DNA of 64,000 bases from Ypsolopha sequella (lineage: Eukaryota > Arthropoda > Insecta > Lepidoptera > Ypsolophidae), in contig OW203990.1 in assembly GCA_934047225.1 (NCBI GenBank), positions 28,251,045 to 28,315,044 on the forward strand, written 5' to 3'. Below are positions 42,205 to 53,288 of the stretch, one piece after another; position 1 is the stretch's first letter, and each line of letters starts with the position of its first letter. The translations under genes were made by a program, and so were the position numbers. A model generated the notes under the pieces. That model was not told where the DNA came from. It saw only the letters and a program-made list of their open reading frames with translations, and did no database searches.

Positions 42205-42719
42205 AATCTATCTTTCTATCACTTCCACTGTACTGTATTTGTCACTATTTTATTTGTTTTTAAATCAAACGAACAACTTCCGAATAAGGATACGACGCGA
42301 TGAGACTGAAGTGAAGTGAGTGTTAAGTGTTAGTTATCGTATCGAAAAGAATTCCTTTTTTCTAAACAGGCAATGTTGCTCTCCTTCCGTACGTAGCAGG
42401 AAGAAGCGAGACAACAAACAATTTTAACATTAGTGTAATTTGAACCAGCGGCAGCGCAAGTGATAAAAATAGGGTTGCCAGATGTTTGGTTTTTACCGAA
42501 CTGTTCCGTATTTCAGCCCCTAGTTCAGTATGATGCGAAAACCGAATAAGAGGTTCAGTATTTCTTAAAATCCATTTGTCACTGAGTTATTTGTTGATTA
42601 ATAAAGTTGTATCAACTTATATATTGCACAAGTTAATTTTAATTTTCTGAAAGCTGTTAACTTGCAATATTAAATATACACTTTATTTTAACATAGACTT
42701 TTTCATTGATTTCACCTGC

Positions 42720-43175
42720 AGCGTATCAAATTTCCAAAAAGATTACTTGAATTTTTTTTTCATAGACTATACGCCATTTGAGGATATAGTTTTCATTATT
42801 TTGGTATATAAATTAACCATTATTTATTTATGATTTTTTAAAGAATTGTCGGTTATGACGTCACTTGAGAATTTTAGACTTTATACTGATTGTGATGTGT
42901 GATTGCTTATAAAAAAATTGGTCTGTCTCTGTCTGTCTACTCATATGTTATCCATCTGTCAAATCAGTTGGCAGCAAATTTTTATAAATTTATCTTGATA
43001 GCAAAGGACAAATTTCTAAACAGCCATTTCTCAAGTGACGTCACACGAAGGCAAATAGAAATTGCAGCTTTTTCGTAAAAATATTTACCATCATTAGGTT
43101 TTTTAGACCACAAATTCTAAAATACGGCTTATTTAACCTAAATCTCGAAATGGTTTTCGAATTAACACACCTTAA
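42720..43175 (-). repeat. Dispersed repeat, copy 1 of 3
   Basis: On - it runs AAGGTGTGTTAATTCGAAAA, ACGAAGGC style middle TTGCCTTCGTGTGACGTCAC, to ATGACGTCACTTGAGAATTT. Copies: 50812-51010 (+, partial) and 59150-59450 (+). Part also near 24436-24500. Confidence 0.75.
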
Positions 43176-43304
43176 CATAATTTAATGTAAGCGAATTGCT
43201 AGGTTATTTGATTCAATGAAGATAGAATTTGATCAACAATAGACATTTTAATCAAAATACGTACACTTGTACAGTAACTACCTGTTATGAATAAATGTAA
43301 TGTA

Positions 43305-43480
43305 ATAAAGTGTATTTGTGCCCGAAGTACAGCGACAGGGCCACAGAACACAAAATAATTACGTTGGGACGTAATAACCGAGTGTGGACTGTGACTTGCA
43401 TTTCACAGTTCACACTAGGAACACCTCTGACACCCCCTCGGCAGTCGGCACAGTATAAGCACACCCCCGACACTTCTTTG
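43305..43480 (+). repeat. SINE 3'-body copy
   Basis: TGTGCCCGAAGTACAGCGAC, ACGTTGGGACGTAATA, GTGTGGACTGTGACTTGCAT, GACACCCCCTCGG. Confidence 0.7.
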
Positions 43481-43729
43481 TCCTCGCTCAAGTTATTTAC
43501 CTACACTCTCACGCGCGCATCTGGCTCGTCCGCACACGCTTGTGTGTGTGCGTGAGCTAGTCTAGGGCTGGCAGCAAGCGTGTGAGCGTCGTCGATCGAG
43601 AGGGACAACATTTATAGTCAGCAACTTATATGATTCTCTTCCTAAATTTTAGCGTGGTTAATCCCTAGGTCCTAATTTGGTTCCCCGTGGATTATTTTTG
43701 TATTAAAAATATATACATCGTCACGACTT

Positions 43730-43885
43730 GAATCAAATGCTCGAGGGGGTGTTAGAGGTGTTCCGAGTGTGAACTTTGAAATGCATGTCACAGTCCGCAC
43801 TCGGTACACCCGCGTTTCACCAACAAATATTACGTCCCAACGTGATGGGTGGTGAGCTCTATCGCCGTACTTCGGGCACAAATAG
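43730..43885 (-). repeat. SINE 3'-body copy
   Basis: Inverted to the copy at 43305-43480, about 250 bases away; contains ACACCCGCGTTTCACC and TACGTCCCAACGTGATGGGT. Confidence 0.75.
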
Positions 43886-44295
43886 TCAATTTTTAGGACA
43901 TGTTGAAATTTGCTCAGCTCGAACGGTGACACAAAAACATTCGATTTTTAAAATTTTAACTTATGTTAAAATTCTTACCGACTGTTACACAACTGCTTGA
44001 GAGTTGCAATTAACGCCCTAAACCAATACATAAAAGAAAATGCCTTGGTTTAGTTCATCGGCAGGAAATAAAAAAAATCTGCGTTCTTTATTTTTTGCTC
44101 CGTTTTCAATGCATCCATAAACACCACAAAAACGAACCATATTCATTAAAAATCAGTATCGTAATAAAACAAAAAACAAAATACGCGCGCAGTGAACGAG
44201 TGCTACTCGAGCTCTACGTGCCACCAGATTTCCACTAACTTGCGGGGGACCGCGGGGGATGTTAAATTCGCGCGGGGAGATGAGTGTCGCTTCTT

Positions 44296-44321
44296 TACGT
44301 AGTAATACTTTATATTCTCTG
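44296..44321 (-). repeat. Recurrent 26-bp motif, copy 3
   Basis: Inverse of 1420-1445. It abuts the element starting at 44322. Confidence 0.7.
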
Positions 44322-45142
44322 GTATAAGGAAAGGAAGCAGTATTCCGACTGGGGAGTGTCCTTGAAATAAATACCTACGGCCGCTCGGTACGTAAACACG
44401 CACTAGGGCTGCCCCGTGGCCAGTGACTGTTTGTTGCGTTACGTATTTACGTAACGCAACGTAATGACGTATTATCTTTTGACTAAAAATTACTGCAAAT
44501 TTTGTAAGTTTTGATTATTTCTACTTGGGTTTAATTTCTAGTTTTAAAAGTGATTGTAAGTAAGTATGGAGGGGACGACAAAACATTGTGTAATAAAAAT
44601 ACATTTTGTGTTTCTTTTTCACCACAATTTGTCAAGGTTGATTTCAGTGCATAAATCGTTAAAAGGGAACAAAAATACGAAAGAGGTGTGTCAGGATCGT
44701 AATTGATGGTAGCCTACAATTTCTTAAAGACTTTTAGGAATTTTGCAGATATTTATTCACTTATTGAGCGGATTAAAATTTTAATACATCATAAATATAT
44801 TGAAAGAGGTGTATTCGGATCGTAGCAGATGGTAGCTTACAATCCTTTTAAGGCTTCCTAGAATAGTTTTACCTTGCCGGCTTAGTTGGTAATATAAAAA
44901 ACGTTAATCCTGGTTTTGATAGAGGTATATTAAACATTCGTACACTGAACAATTAGCATGATAGCTACGTGCTATAATTTACGTAAAAAACTCGTAAATG
45001 CGCGGGAGCGTCTCAAAGTTTAAGCGTGCGTACGTGACTAAGGCACAACTGCAACTGCCGCCCCCCGAAGCCCCCGAGATTTCGAAGCGCGTCTTTTCGG
45101 GCCGTTTCTATGAAGACATAATACTGCTTCCTTTCCTTATAC
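44322..45142. mobile_element. Inverted-terminal element, 821 bp
   Basis: GTATAAGGAAAGGAAGCAGT at 44322 extends to a perfect 23-base match with its complement at 45120-45142. Inside are two GAAAGAGGTGT..TCGGATCGTA blocks (44685, 44805). No transposase frame, so non-autonomous. Confidence 0.75.
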
Positions 45143-45189
45143 TGTGCCCTCGGGGATTTATGTCGTGACGATATATTTAATTATATTTT

Positions 45190-45310
45190 TATGAAAAAAA
45201 AACAAAGGCAGTCATGGGACTGCCCAAATAAGTAAAAACTTTTAACTGCTGGCCAAAAGCAACACGTCGTTGCATGTCGGAGAAGCGAACCCATAAGATT
45301 TCCCCCTACT
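45190..45310 (+). repeat. Dispersed repeat, copy at 51600-51725
   Basis: GGCAGTCATGG.ACTGCC, CTGGCCAA.GCAACACGT and CAACGCGCCT-like end are shared. Confidence 0.7.
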
Positions 45311-45779
45311 AAAAATCGTTTAACGCGCCTGAAGAAGTTTTCACTTACTGTGCTGTGCTATGTTCGGTATTTTTTGTAAATTTGATCTGGCAACCCTAGA
45401 TAAAACGAACCGTATCCCAAGTTCTTAGAAACGCAACGCTGTGTGCATGTGTTAAGGACACGCTGGAGCCACTGGTCACTGGACACGTCAGTCGATTACT
45501 AGTGGCAAGACGATAGCACTAGCCGACTGGCTTACTCTTACGATTTTGTTGTATGAGTGAATAAGATATAAAACAATATCTATATTATCACTGATTCGTC
45601 CTATCTATCAACAACGCTAAGTACAAACGGTGTTTGTTTTAGATATAACGAGTGCGTTGTATGTATGTAATGTAAAATATGATGACCATGAAATTATGAA
45701 CAATTATGCTCTTTTAATTTGTCTTCAATTTTTGATTGTTTGAGTTACAGCTACAGAACTATTGGCATCATAGATTAAA

Positions 45780-46205
45780 TTATGGCGATATGCGAAAAAA
45801 AAACGGTTATTTCTTTTCTGTGTATCTCATGAAATACACGGAATATTATAATCAGTTTCTGGTATATCCATTTTGACTATATAATCTAGGGTTTTGAAAT
45901 TGGAAAACATGTTTGGATAAATTTTCCTCGATAGAAATAATTGTTGAAATAACGTCTTCCAACACATTTTTTCTCCTCGTTTAACAAATATGAACCATAT
46001 ACAGAACTCAAACATATTTTATTAGGTGTGTTTTAACAATATCGAGAGATTTGGAATTTGAAAATTTGCTAGCTATTTTAATTTTTTTAATAAAAATATA
46101 AAACCAACTTTTTTCCCTTTTGCCCTGAATCCGCCCCTCTCGCACTGCGCGATTTTTCGCTTGGAGTGACAGTGACAATAATAAAATTCGCATAGCCTCT
46201 TAAGG
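45780..46205 (+). repeat. Dispersed repeat, copy 2 of 3
   Basis: Longest copy of the 32870 family; inverted relative 51005-51335 shares CGATATGCGAAAAAAAA, TATATAATC and TTATTAGGTGTGTTT. Confidence 0.75.
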
Positions 46206-46250
46206 TGATTACCCACGCCAACGGCCTTGAGCAATCGGCCTCACCTCCGG

Positions 46251-46272
46251 CAGTAATACTTTATATTCTCTG
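46251..46272 (-). repeat. Recurrent motif, 22-bp insertion with direct repeats
   Basis: Twenty-two bases beginning CAGTAATACTTTATATTC sit exactly between CCTCCGG at 46244-46250 and CCTCCGG at 46273-46279. Confidence 0.75.
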
Positions 46273-46718
46273 CCTCCGGGGAGTTACAGGCGCTGCTCCC
46301 CGCATGCCTCTGCGCAGACGCCCCGCGCCCCTCTACAAAGATCGCTAGCGTCGCAATGATTCACACCTCGTAGCGAGGTAGAAATAAATTTATGTAGCAT
46401 TGTTTTATGCGTAAACCTATAACTATAACTTTTGAAGCTCAATAGGCTGTGGTGCTGTAACAGAGAGATGTGACCATTCTGTTCGTACTACTACACGGTG
46501 ATATTTTGGTAGTTTTGAAAACAAACTAGTGATTAGTAATCGCGAACTAGTGGTGATAGTACTGAAATCGCGAAAATATATAAAACATATACAACAAAAT
46601 CGGTTATGTGAGGATACCCGAAAGTGACCAAGTTGATATTGGGGTCAGACCATTATAAATCTTGGGCTTGAGCGGTAACAGACGAGCGTCACTTTGCAGT
46701 TGGTAACCGTCAACAGTA

Positions 46719-46878
46719 GGCCCACCATGAGTTTGGCACTCGATATACGTTAGCGACTGCGTAAAATATAATGTATTGGAAATTCTGGTTCCTCTCGTAT
46801 ACCGCTAGAACCGCTAAACTCATACAAATGTTTTACGCTGTCGCTAACGTGCATCGAGTGCCAAACTCATGGTAGGCC
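46719..46878. mobile_element. Foldback MITE, 160 bp
   Basis: CCACCATGAGTTTGGCACTC and ATACGTTAGCGAC at left pair with GAGTGCCAAACTCATGGTAG and GTCGCTAACGT at right. Confidence 0.85.
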
Positions 46879-47510
46879 AGAGTCACAGTATTATACTCGT
46901 ACTGTGCCAGAGGATTGAGGTAACTAATGTCGGAGGTAACCGTCTAATGATGGTAGCGTCAGCCGTCGTCGGTTGCAGTCAAACAATTTTTCATAAAAAG
47001 TGTCTGTTTTTATATTTGAATGATTTTTGAACGATAATGACGAAAAAATAATTTCGAAAAAATTGACGAAAAAATAAAATAATTTTTAAATATTTAAAAA
47101 ATATTAATAATAAATAATATTGATAAAATATAATTTTGTTACAATTTTTGTTAATTTCGGTGCTTTTAGAGACTTGAGTGGTATGTATCGGTTATTTGCG
47201 GGTCTCATAATAAAACCGATAGTATGTAATATATTTGGGTACTCAGAAACGGTTTCAATGATGTTGATGCAACTTTTAGATTTTATTTTTATGAAGATTG
47301 TATTCGCACGTAAAATAAACAAAACACATATTTTTTTAATCTGTAAATTTTAATTATGTTACGTAATCTGTACCACAGTTTCACCTCGCTAACACTTGTA
47401 AGCTCTGATCTGCAGGTAAATCCTCAATTTGGTAAATATATGTATATATTTTCTTGATCATGAGTCTTCTGCTTTTTATTTGTTCTTCACTTGAGATAAG
47501 TTAAATTTTT

Positions 47511-47742
47511 TGTTGTGCTCTTTGTTCTTCATTTTCTTGTTCTGTACTTCGTTTATTTCATTGTTCTGTACTGCGGTCTTCATTTTCTTGTTCTATTATA
47601 TTGTTATACATTTTCTGTGTGTTTTCGTTTTTGTAATTTTTTTTTCCTTTTGTTACTTTTTTTGTTGTGCACTTTGTTTTTCATTTTATTGTTCTGTACT
47701 GTGGTTTTCATTTTCTTGTTTTATATTTTGTAATACATTTGC
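47511..47742. repeat. T-rich local duplication
   Basis: TTGTTGTGCTCTTTGTTCTTC..GTTCTGTACTGCGGTC type block occurs twice (47511-47615 and 47664-47742). It lies directly 3' of the minus-strand exon at 47749 and is probably its 3' UTR. Confidence 0.55.
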
Positions 47743-47748
47743 TGTAAA

Positions 47749-47880
47749 TTAAAATGAATCTACCAGAATCGAGTCTTTAATCGTCTTTTGTTCAGAGGCT
47801 GTCGGATCATTGTCTTTGCCGTTCATTTGTAATGCAATGAATGAGCCTGGAGATGGTGGTGGTCCAAAAGATATTTTTCT
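47749..47880 (-). CDS. Duplicated exon A, ends in stop
   Basis: Acceptor TTTTTCAG at 47883-47881. Encodes RKISFGPPPSPGSFIALQM, then NGKDNDPTASEQKTIKDSI and LVDSF, stop TAA at 47751-47749. Confidence 0.6.
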   Translation of the reverse strand, partial: RKISFGPPPSPGSFIALQMNGKDNDPTASEQKTIKDSILVDSF

Positions 47881-49719
47881 CTGAAAAACATAATAAATAA
47901 GTTTGAATTTACCTAAGTACATAGTATAATTTTTAACCCACTATAAATTATAAAATAATGCAAACCCATTAAAGAAAAATACTCAAGTTTCACAAACAAA
48001 TATAAAACATAATATTAATTCCTAAATATTTACCTAAATTCAAGGATATTACCACGTTATAAAAAAAGATTGGTAAATTCTCAAACCTACCGGAATCGAC
48101 TCTTCGATAGTCTTTTGTGCAGACATTGTTGGATCATTGTCTTTGCCTTCCATTTCTGAAGCAATGAATGAGCTTAGAGATTGTGGTGATCCAGACGATG
48201 CTTTTCTCTAAGAAACATAACAAATAACGCTGAATATGTTTTAATACGGAATATAATTTTTAACGTACTAGGCTGTTGGGTGACAGTTGGTAACCCTACC
48301 CCTAACCTAACCCTATGTCATTAAATAACAAGATGTGACCAATTCGTAGTGGTGTAGAAAAAAAACTACATCAAAATAAACAGGGTTGGCTCGACGCAAC
48401 CTGAAAAATTTTGTAAAGTCAGCAAAAGCAGCACAATTTTATTGATTAAAAAAAATCACATCATCAAGTATATATCATCGATAAAGCGTATAAAAGGTGC
48501 AAAAGAAAGCTTTTTTTCATATAAAAAGATATTCGATAAAATCAGGCTGATATTAGTACCAACATAGGACATGCAAACCTTATTTTTAAGCACCTTGTGA
48601 TACGCTATACCGAACATAGTACTTGCTACTTATTGACGTAATTTTTGTCAGAAAATTTGCGTTGTTTTTGCTGACTGTATAAAACGCTCTAGGTTGCGCC
48701 TAGCCAACCCGGTTTATTTTGATGTAGTTTTTTTTCTACATCACTACGAGTTGGTCACATCTTGTTACTCGATGACATAGTGTTCCCGAATGTATTCTGA
48801 CAGTCTACTATTCTATACCATAAATTGCCACCGAATGACGTTAGCGTCAGCCGTCGGTTGCAGTCGACCATACAACGCTGACAATACCATCAATCGAGTA
48901 CAGTCGGCGCTGTTTGGCAGCGTCAGCGCGTCGAATGCAACCAATAGCTGACGCTCACTACCATTGTTCGATGGTAGTCGATGGCTATCGCCAACATGGT
49001 TCGACATAAGCATGTGTACGGCTACCGTTTTGAAAGTGATGTTCGTTTGTTGGCACTCTAAATATTTACAAAATTTCAATGACATTACATAATTTCAATG
49101 ACAATGATATTTGATAGGTGGTAGAGCTGATGCTGGACTCGACTGTGGAGGTACCACCATCTTATTTGGAGACCCCCTCGAAGTAATTCTGAGGAGAGTA
49201 AGAGGACAGCTCACAGGCAAAAAACCAGGAGACCCACCATGCCTAGGACCGATGGATGGCGGTATATCCATCCCTTATAGCCGGGCCTTATATGGAACAG
49301 ACTGGTAACGGGCAGCGGCGTCACTGGTGCGAGGGTTCCGGCACCGCGCTCATCAACCCCCTGCCCAGCGTGTGTGAGTATGGACAATTCTTCCAGGATG
49401 ACCACCGGGAATGACAAAGTCCTGAAACGGCTTATGTCCAGCAGTGGACGAACGAGGCTGATGGATGGATGGAATGACATTACAGGTTACATGCACAGAT
49501 TATTTTGAATTAATATATTGTCAGGTCTTGGTCTTTTTTGCAGATTTTGTCGGATTATTTTCTTTGCCTTCTGTTTCTGGTGGTCTCTTTTTAGATGCCC
49601 CTGAAATAATATATCAACTATATGTATTATACCTACAATTCTAGTTATTTAACTATCTCTACATAATATTACAGGTATAAATACCATGGTTTTGATATGC
49701 CTGCCTGGGACATATTTTT
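47749..49719 (-). CDS. Unrecognised gene with duplicated E-x-x-G-K-[DE]-N-x-P-T exons
   Basis: Three blocks in the same orientation are clearly related: 49600-49521, 48207-48091 and 47880-47749. Shared core: E.EGK[DE]N[DN]PT.SA.KT. Two of them begin RK after an AG acceptor, are in phase 0, and would join directly (48207-48091 is 39 codons with donor GTAGGT). The first block ends in its own stop. So either two alternative last exons exist, or the locus is a decaying tandem duplication. The encoded protein is small, polar and Lys/Ser/Glu-rich; I recognise no family. The start lies upstream and was not found. A 468-bp transposon sits between the first and second blocks. Confidence 0.5.
48091..48207 (-). 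CDS. Duplicated exon B, internal
   Basis: Acceptor TTTCTTAG, donor GTAGGT. Encodes RKASSGSPQSLSSFIASEM, then EGKDNDPTMSAQKTIEESIP. Exactly 39 codons in phase 0, so it can be inserted or skipped without changing frame. Confidence 0.6.
48313..48780. mobile_element. Inverted-terminal element, 468 bp
   Basis: Ends CTATGTCATTAAATAACAAG and near-complement; arms of about 88 bases share GATGTGACCAA, GTAGAAAAAAAACTACATC and AGGGTTGGCT. No coding capacity. Confidence 0.85.
48825..48980. repeat. Imperfect foldback element
   Basis: GTCAGCCGTCGGTTGCAGTC pairs loosely with GCGTCGAATGCAACCAATAG and GCTGACGC. A fragment recurs near 46950-46980. Confidence 0.55.
49115..49475 (+). mobile_element. LINE 3' tail, longest copy
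   Basis: GGTAGAGCTGATGCTGGACT, GGACCGATGGATGGCGG, CAGCGTGTGTGAGTATGG, CAGCAGTGGACGAACGAGGC and GATGGATGGATGG. Open frames inside are remnants. Confidence 0.75.
49521..49600 (-). CDS. Duplicated exon C, alternative last exon
   Basis: Acceptor TTATTTCAG. In the frame matching exons A and B it reads ASKKRPPETEGKENNPTKSA and KKTKT, stop TGA at 49523-49521. Another frame is also open, so the reading is inferred from similarity. Confidence 0.45.
49685..49719 (-). CDS. Possible small upstream exon
   Basis: Thirty-five bases between CATTTCAG and GTATTT. Only the splice-like borders and an AAAAATAT start like exon A support it. Confidence 0.25.
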
Positions 49720-49924
49720 CTGAAATGAACTAAAACAAGTATTTCAAATAGTGCTCCGGTCCAAAAAAACAGGTGGGAAGCGGAGCTAAACCATATACAT
49801 AGTCCGAGCCTTGATACTTGGGTAGTTTATTTAGCTGGATAGAAGTAAAAACAAAATTTTGAGCAACGTTTTTTGCGTGAATTGTTGCTTATAGCTGTTT
49901 ATAATAATAATTATACCTATACAT

Positions 49925-50183
49925 TGTCATGATAGGAATCCCCGAGGGGGCTTTGGAGGTGTTTCGAGTGTCTCCGCACTCGGTACACCCGCGTTTCACC
50001 GACGATAAGTATGTCCCAACGTGGTTGGTGGTGACTTCGGGCACAAAACATTCAGCAAGTAGTAAGTATTAGTAAATACTATGCACAAAAATTCCGAAAA
50101 ACTCCTTGGTGCATGCCCAACCGAGGCTTGAACCTGGATCTCAAAATTGAGAGGCCTGCGTTCTACCCATGAGCTACTATATT
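49925..50183 (-). mobile_element. tRNA-derived SINE with full head and body
   Basis: On - it begins AGTAGCTCATGGGTAGAACG (A box) with B box GGTTCAAGCC, continues through TGTGCCCGAAGT and ACGTTGGGACATA, and ends with GTGAAACGCGGGTGTACCGA and the CCCCCTCGGGGATT block. It links the headless body fragments at 9180, 24005, 40436, 43305 and 43730 to a tRNA head. Confidence 0.75.
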
Positions 50184-50234
50184 ATAATTTTTCTAAAAAA
50201 AGGTTCCTTGCTAACTCGTCAAACTTCTAGTTTA

Positions 50235-50582
50235 TTATAGCGTCCACGCGCGAACGTCACAGCACAATTTATCCTCTAAATAACTAAGTCCATTGCCGAA
50301 AGTACTCTCTGAACGCACACAAATAAAAATCCTTATAAATATTTTCGCAAACATGTCATCAGACGCCAGGGTGCGGTACGTGGCAACGAGTGACACAGCC
50401 TCCCCGTCTGAACGCCACTGCATGACTGATGCCTGCGCCCGCGCAGAGCACCTCTTAGCCTTTGACCTTGAAATCTTACATATTTCGATATTTTTAATAG
50501 AAAAAGTTACTGGATATACTTGAGATATGTTGCATTTAAAGTTCAACAGATTCTTAATTTTTTGGCGTGTAAATATTTCCAA
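50235..50582. other. Open on both strands, unassigned
   Basis: A 115-residue frame on - and a 76-residue frame on + overlap. Composition is more balanced than nearby DNA, but nothing is recognised. Confidence 0.25.
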
Positions 50583-50811
50583 ACGTCATAGCAGATTAGG
50601 AGGAGTAGGGATTTTAAGCCAAAAAAACATCATACAGTTGTTATTTTTTTTAATATAGAAGTTTTGATTGTACGAAACCAAAATTTGTTGCAAATATTTT
50701 TAAAGAGTTATTATTTCATATATATTTTTTTCAAGCCATTTGGTTCAGCCGTAAACGAGGAGTAGGCTTTAGAAAGTACACATCTGGCTGTATTTGAAGG
50801 ATCAAGCGCCT

Positions 50812-51010
50812 TAAGGTGTGTTAATTCGAAAACCATTTCGAGATTTAGGTTTAATAAGCCGTATTTTCAAAGTTTTGGTCTAAAAAACCTCATGATGATG
50901 AATATTTTTCTAAAAGGCTGCAACTTCTATTTGCCCTCGTGTGACGTCACTTGAGTAATGGCTGTTTAGAAATGTGTCCTTTGCTATCGAAAAAAATTTA
51001 TAATAATTTG
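50812..51010 (+). repeat. Dispersed repeat, copy 2 of 3
   Basis: AAGGTGTGTTAATTCGAAAA to GTGTCCTTTGCTATCGA, as in 59150-59450. Continues straight into the next repeat. Confidence 0.75.
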
Positions 51011-51335
51011 CTTCAGACTAATTTGATTTTATTCAAAAAACTAAAATAGCTAGCAAAATTTCAAATATCAAATCTCTAGATATTGTTGAAACACACCTAA
51101 TAAAATATGTTTGAGTTCTGTACCTATATGGTTCCTAATAGTTCCTATACGTCAAACGAGGAGAAAAAGTGTGTTTGAAGACCTTATTTCAACAATTATT
51201 TCTATCGAGAAAAATTTATCCGAACATGTTTTCCATTTTCAAAACCCTGGATTATATAGTCAAAGTGTATATACCAGAAATGTATTACAATTTTCCGTGT
51301 ATTTCATGAAATATTTTTTTTGCATATCGCCTTAA
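51005..51335 (-). repeat. Dispersed repeat, copy 3 of 3 (32870 family)
   Basis: Inverted relative to 45780-46205, sharing AAACACACCTAATAAAATAT and TTTCCATTTTCAAAACCCTG. Confidence 0.75.
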
Positions 51336-51599
51336 TGGTGTTCATACATATACTTTTCCTTGGATTACCTACATGCTTTATAGAAAAGTGTCTGTTTGAC
51401 AAAGAACTTGTGTGGTATTATAAAAGGTACCTACCTACTTAATACATCATAGAAAAGCCAAGTAGTTAATAGCTACAACTTCCTTCAAATTAACGAACAA
51501 AATAGGCCTATTTAGTAATTTGATCAACATGGCTGCGCCCACGCACGTGACGTTCTAAATTTGATTGAATTTTTATAGGAAATAACTAATGAGCTAATA

Positions 51600-51725
51600 A
51601 AAAAAACAGGCAGTCATGGACACTGCCGATAGAAGTGAAAACTTTTCAATGCTGGCCAAGCGCAACACGTAATAGCATGTCGGTGACGCGAACCTATAAC
51701 ATTTTCCCTTGCCAACAATCACTCA
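51600..51725 (+). repeat. Dispersed repeat, copy of 45190-45310
   Basis: GGCAGTCATGGACACTGCC, GCTGGCCAAGCGCAACACG, CTCAACGCGCCT. Confidence 0.7.
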
Positions 51726-52583
51726 ACGCGCCTAAAAGTGTGTAATACGATCATTATTTAAAGGAACCGTGTTCGAGATATATCAAATTTGTAGTAGTGG
51801 TAAAAAAGAAGCCATCAGCGGTCGGCAATATGCATGAAAATGCATATCTGACTTGTTATCGGCAATTTCACTATGAAAATCCATCATTGTCGTGTTATTT
51901 GAATATAGAATGAGGTTTTGTTACGTTTACTCACCAGCAATGAGCGTTTTTCCTTATGTCAAAGGAGACGGTCAGTTCCCCATAAGCAAAATGCCTTAAG
52001 AGTGTACACAAATATATTGTGGTCAATGATAAAGAACAAATTCAAAATAACATGGTTTGACTATCCATTTAAAACGGACACCATCTTATAATAACTTTTT
52101 ATGATAAATCGTTTTTATTTTGAGGTTATTTTCATATGGCATTGCGAAAATAAACTTAAGCGCGTTTGAAACGTTCATAGTTGTTACAATGTTTCACGAT
52201 GATTCTGATATATTTAAAAGGGTCATGCTCAAATGTCAGTACTAATGTAATCTCTATCAGAATCCAGAAGAAAAGCATGAATCGTGAAATAAAAAGCTGC
52301 GTCACGCATGACTCTATCAAAGCACGCTGGAAGCGTAGTTTGTGGACTATTTGGTAGATGGCGCCCTTTCGTATCGTTCGATGTTCGCTCTCATGACTGG
52401 CTGCGACATTAAGTACTTATATTATTTTAATATCTGTGTCCGTGTTATTATGAAAGTGAAACTAGCTACGAATAAATCTAACAGAAATTATAGTATAAAT
52501 TTATTTCATGTACGCGGTTAAGGCCGATTCTGACCATCTCCTTTAGTGTTTACTAAGATTCCTAGATGGCACTTTCGTATACT
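51726..52583. other. Non-coding
   Basis: No gene recognised. Confidence 0.4.
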
Positions 52584-52732
52584 TTAGTACTCAGTGGTCT
52601 GAGCTTTAGCAACAGAATCAACGACAAAATTTGCACAGATTCCAAACAAATTAAAAACCACTTTGACATTGATTGCTGCGAAACAGATTTTATCTATGGT
52701 GACATGGACAGCGAAATCTGGAAAAAAGTTAA
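52584..52732 (-). CDS. Possible terminal exon, unknown protein
   Basis: After a TTTTTTCCAG acceptor-like site the frame reads FAVHVTIDKICFAAINVKVV, then NLFGICANFVVDSVAKAQ and TTEY before TAA. Complexity is normal and the tail is plausible, but no family or partner exon is seen. Confidence 0.25.
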
Positions 52733-53288
52733 GAACTAAGAAATTCAATGTGTAGAGTTTTTTTTTATGTAACAAGATAAATACAAAAGAGCATAGACTT
52801 AGGATAAGATAACGCAAAAAAAATCATGGCGCAAAACATGAAAATTTTATTTGTATTTTATTGTATTACTAATTATTGATTAAAATAGGCTCAAGCGAAA
52901 AAACAGAGTTCGATGAAAATATTTTGAATGTAGCACCAGACGTCAAGTAAACTGTTACTCTATTAGTCCCTAGCTAAAACCTTTCCTACTAAAAGTACCT
53001 GGCATATCCACTTTTTTAATTTTGTAAAAAGAAAAATTATCTATTTTACTAATTGTTTGAATATCCACGCGTTGTTTGAGAAAAGTACTATATAAGCCAT
53101 GGCGGCAATTGGGCATTAATGAACTCACTTATGTGTGCCTCGGCTACGCCCGGTCCACATTATTCCGTTCGACCATCAATGTCTAACTTGCCAACCACAG
53201 CAATAATACTATCACTTCAAACATTTACTTTATTAAAGTGATTTTGGAAGAATCGAAACTTTCTAGTCTCAATGTGGTTTTTGAGCTG

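Noticed and set aside
47510..47752. Phe/Leu-rich frames on +
   Set aside because: T-rich duplicated sequence; hydrophobic peptides arise from TTT/TTC/CTT runs.
48291..48316. Interstitial telomeric repeat (CCTAACCTAA)
   Set aside because: Only two units of the insect telomere repeat; expected by chance in AT-rich DNA.
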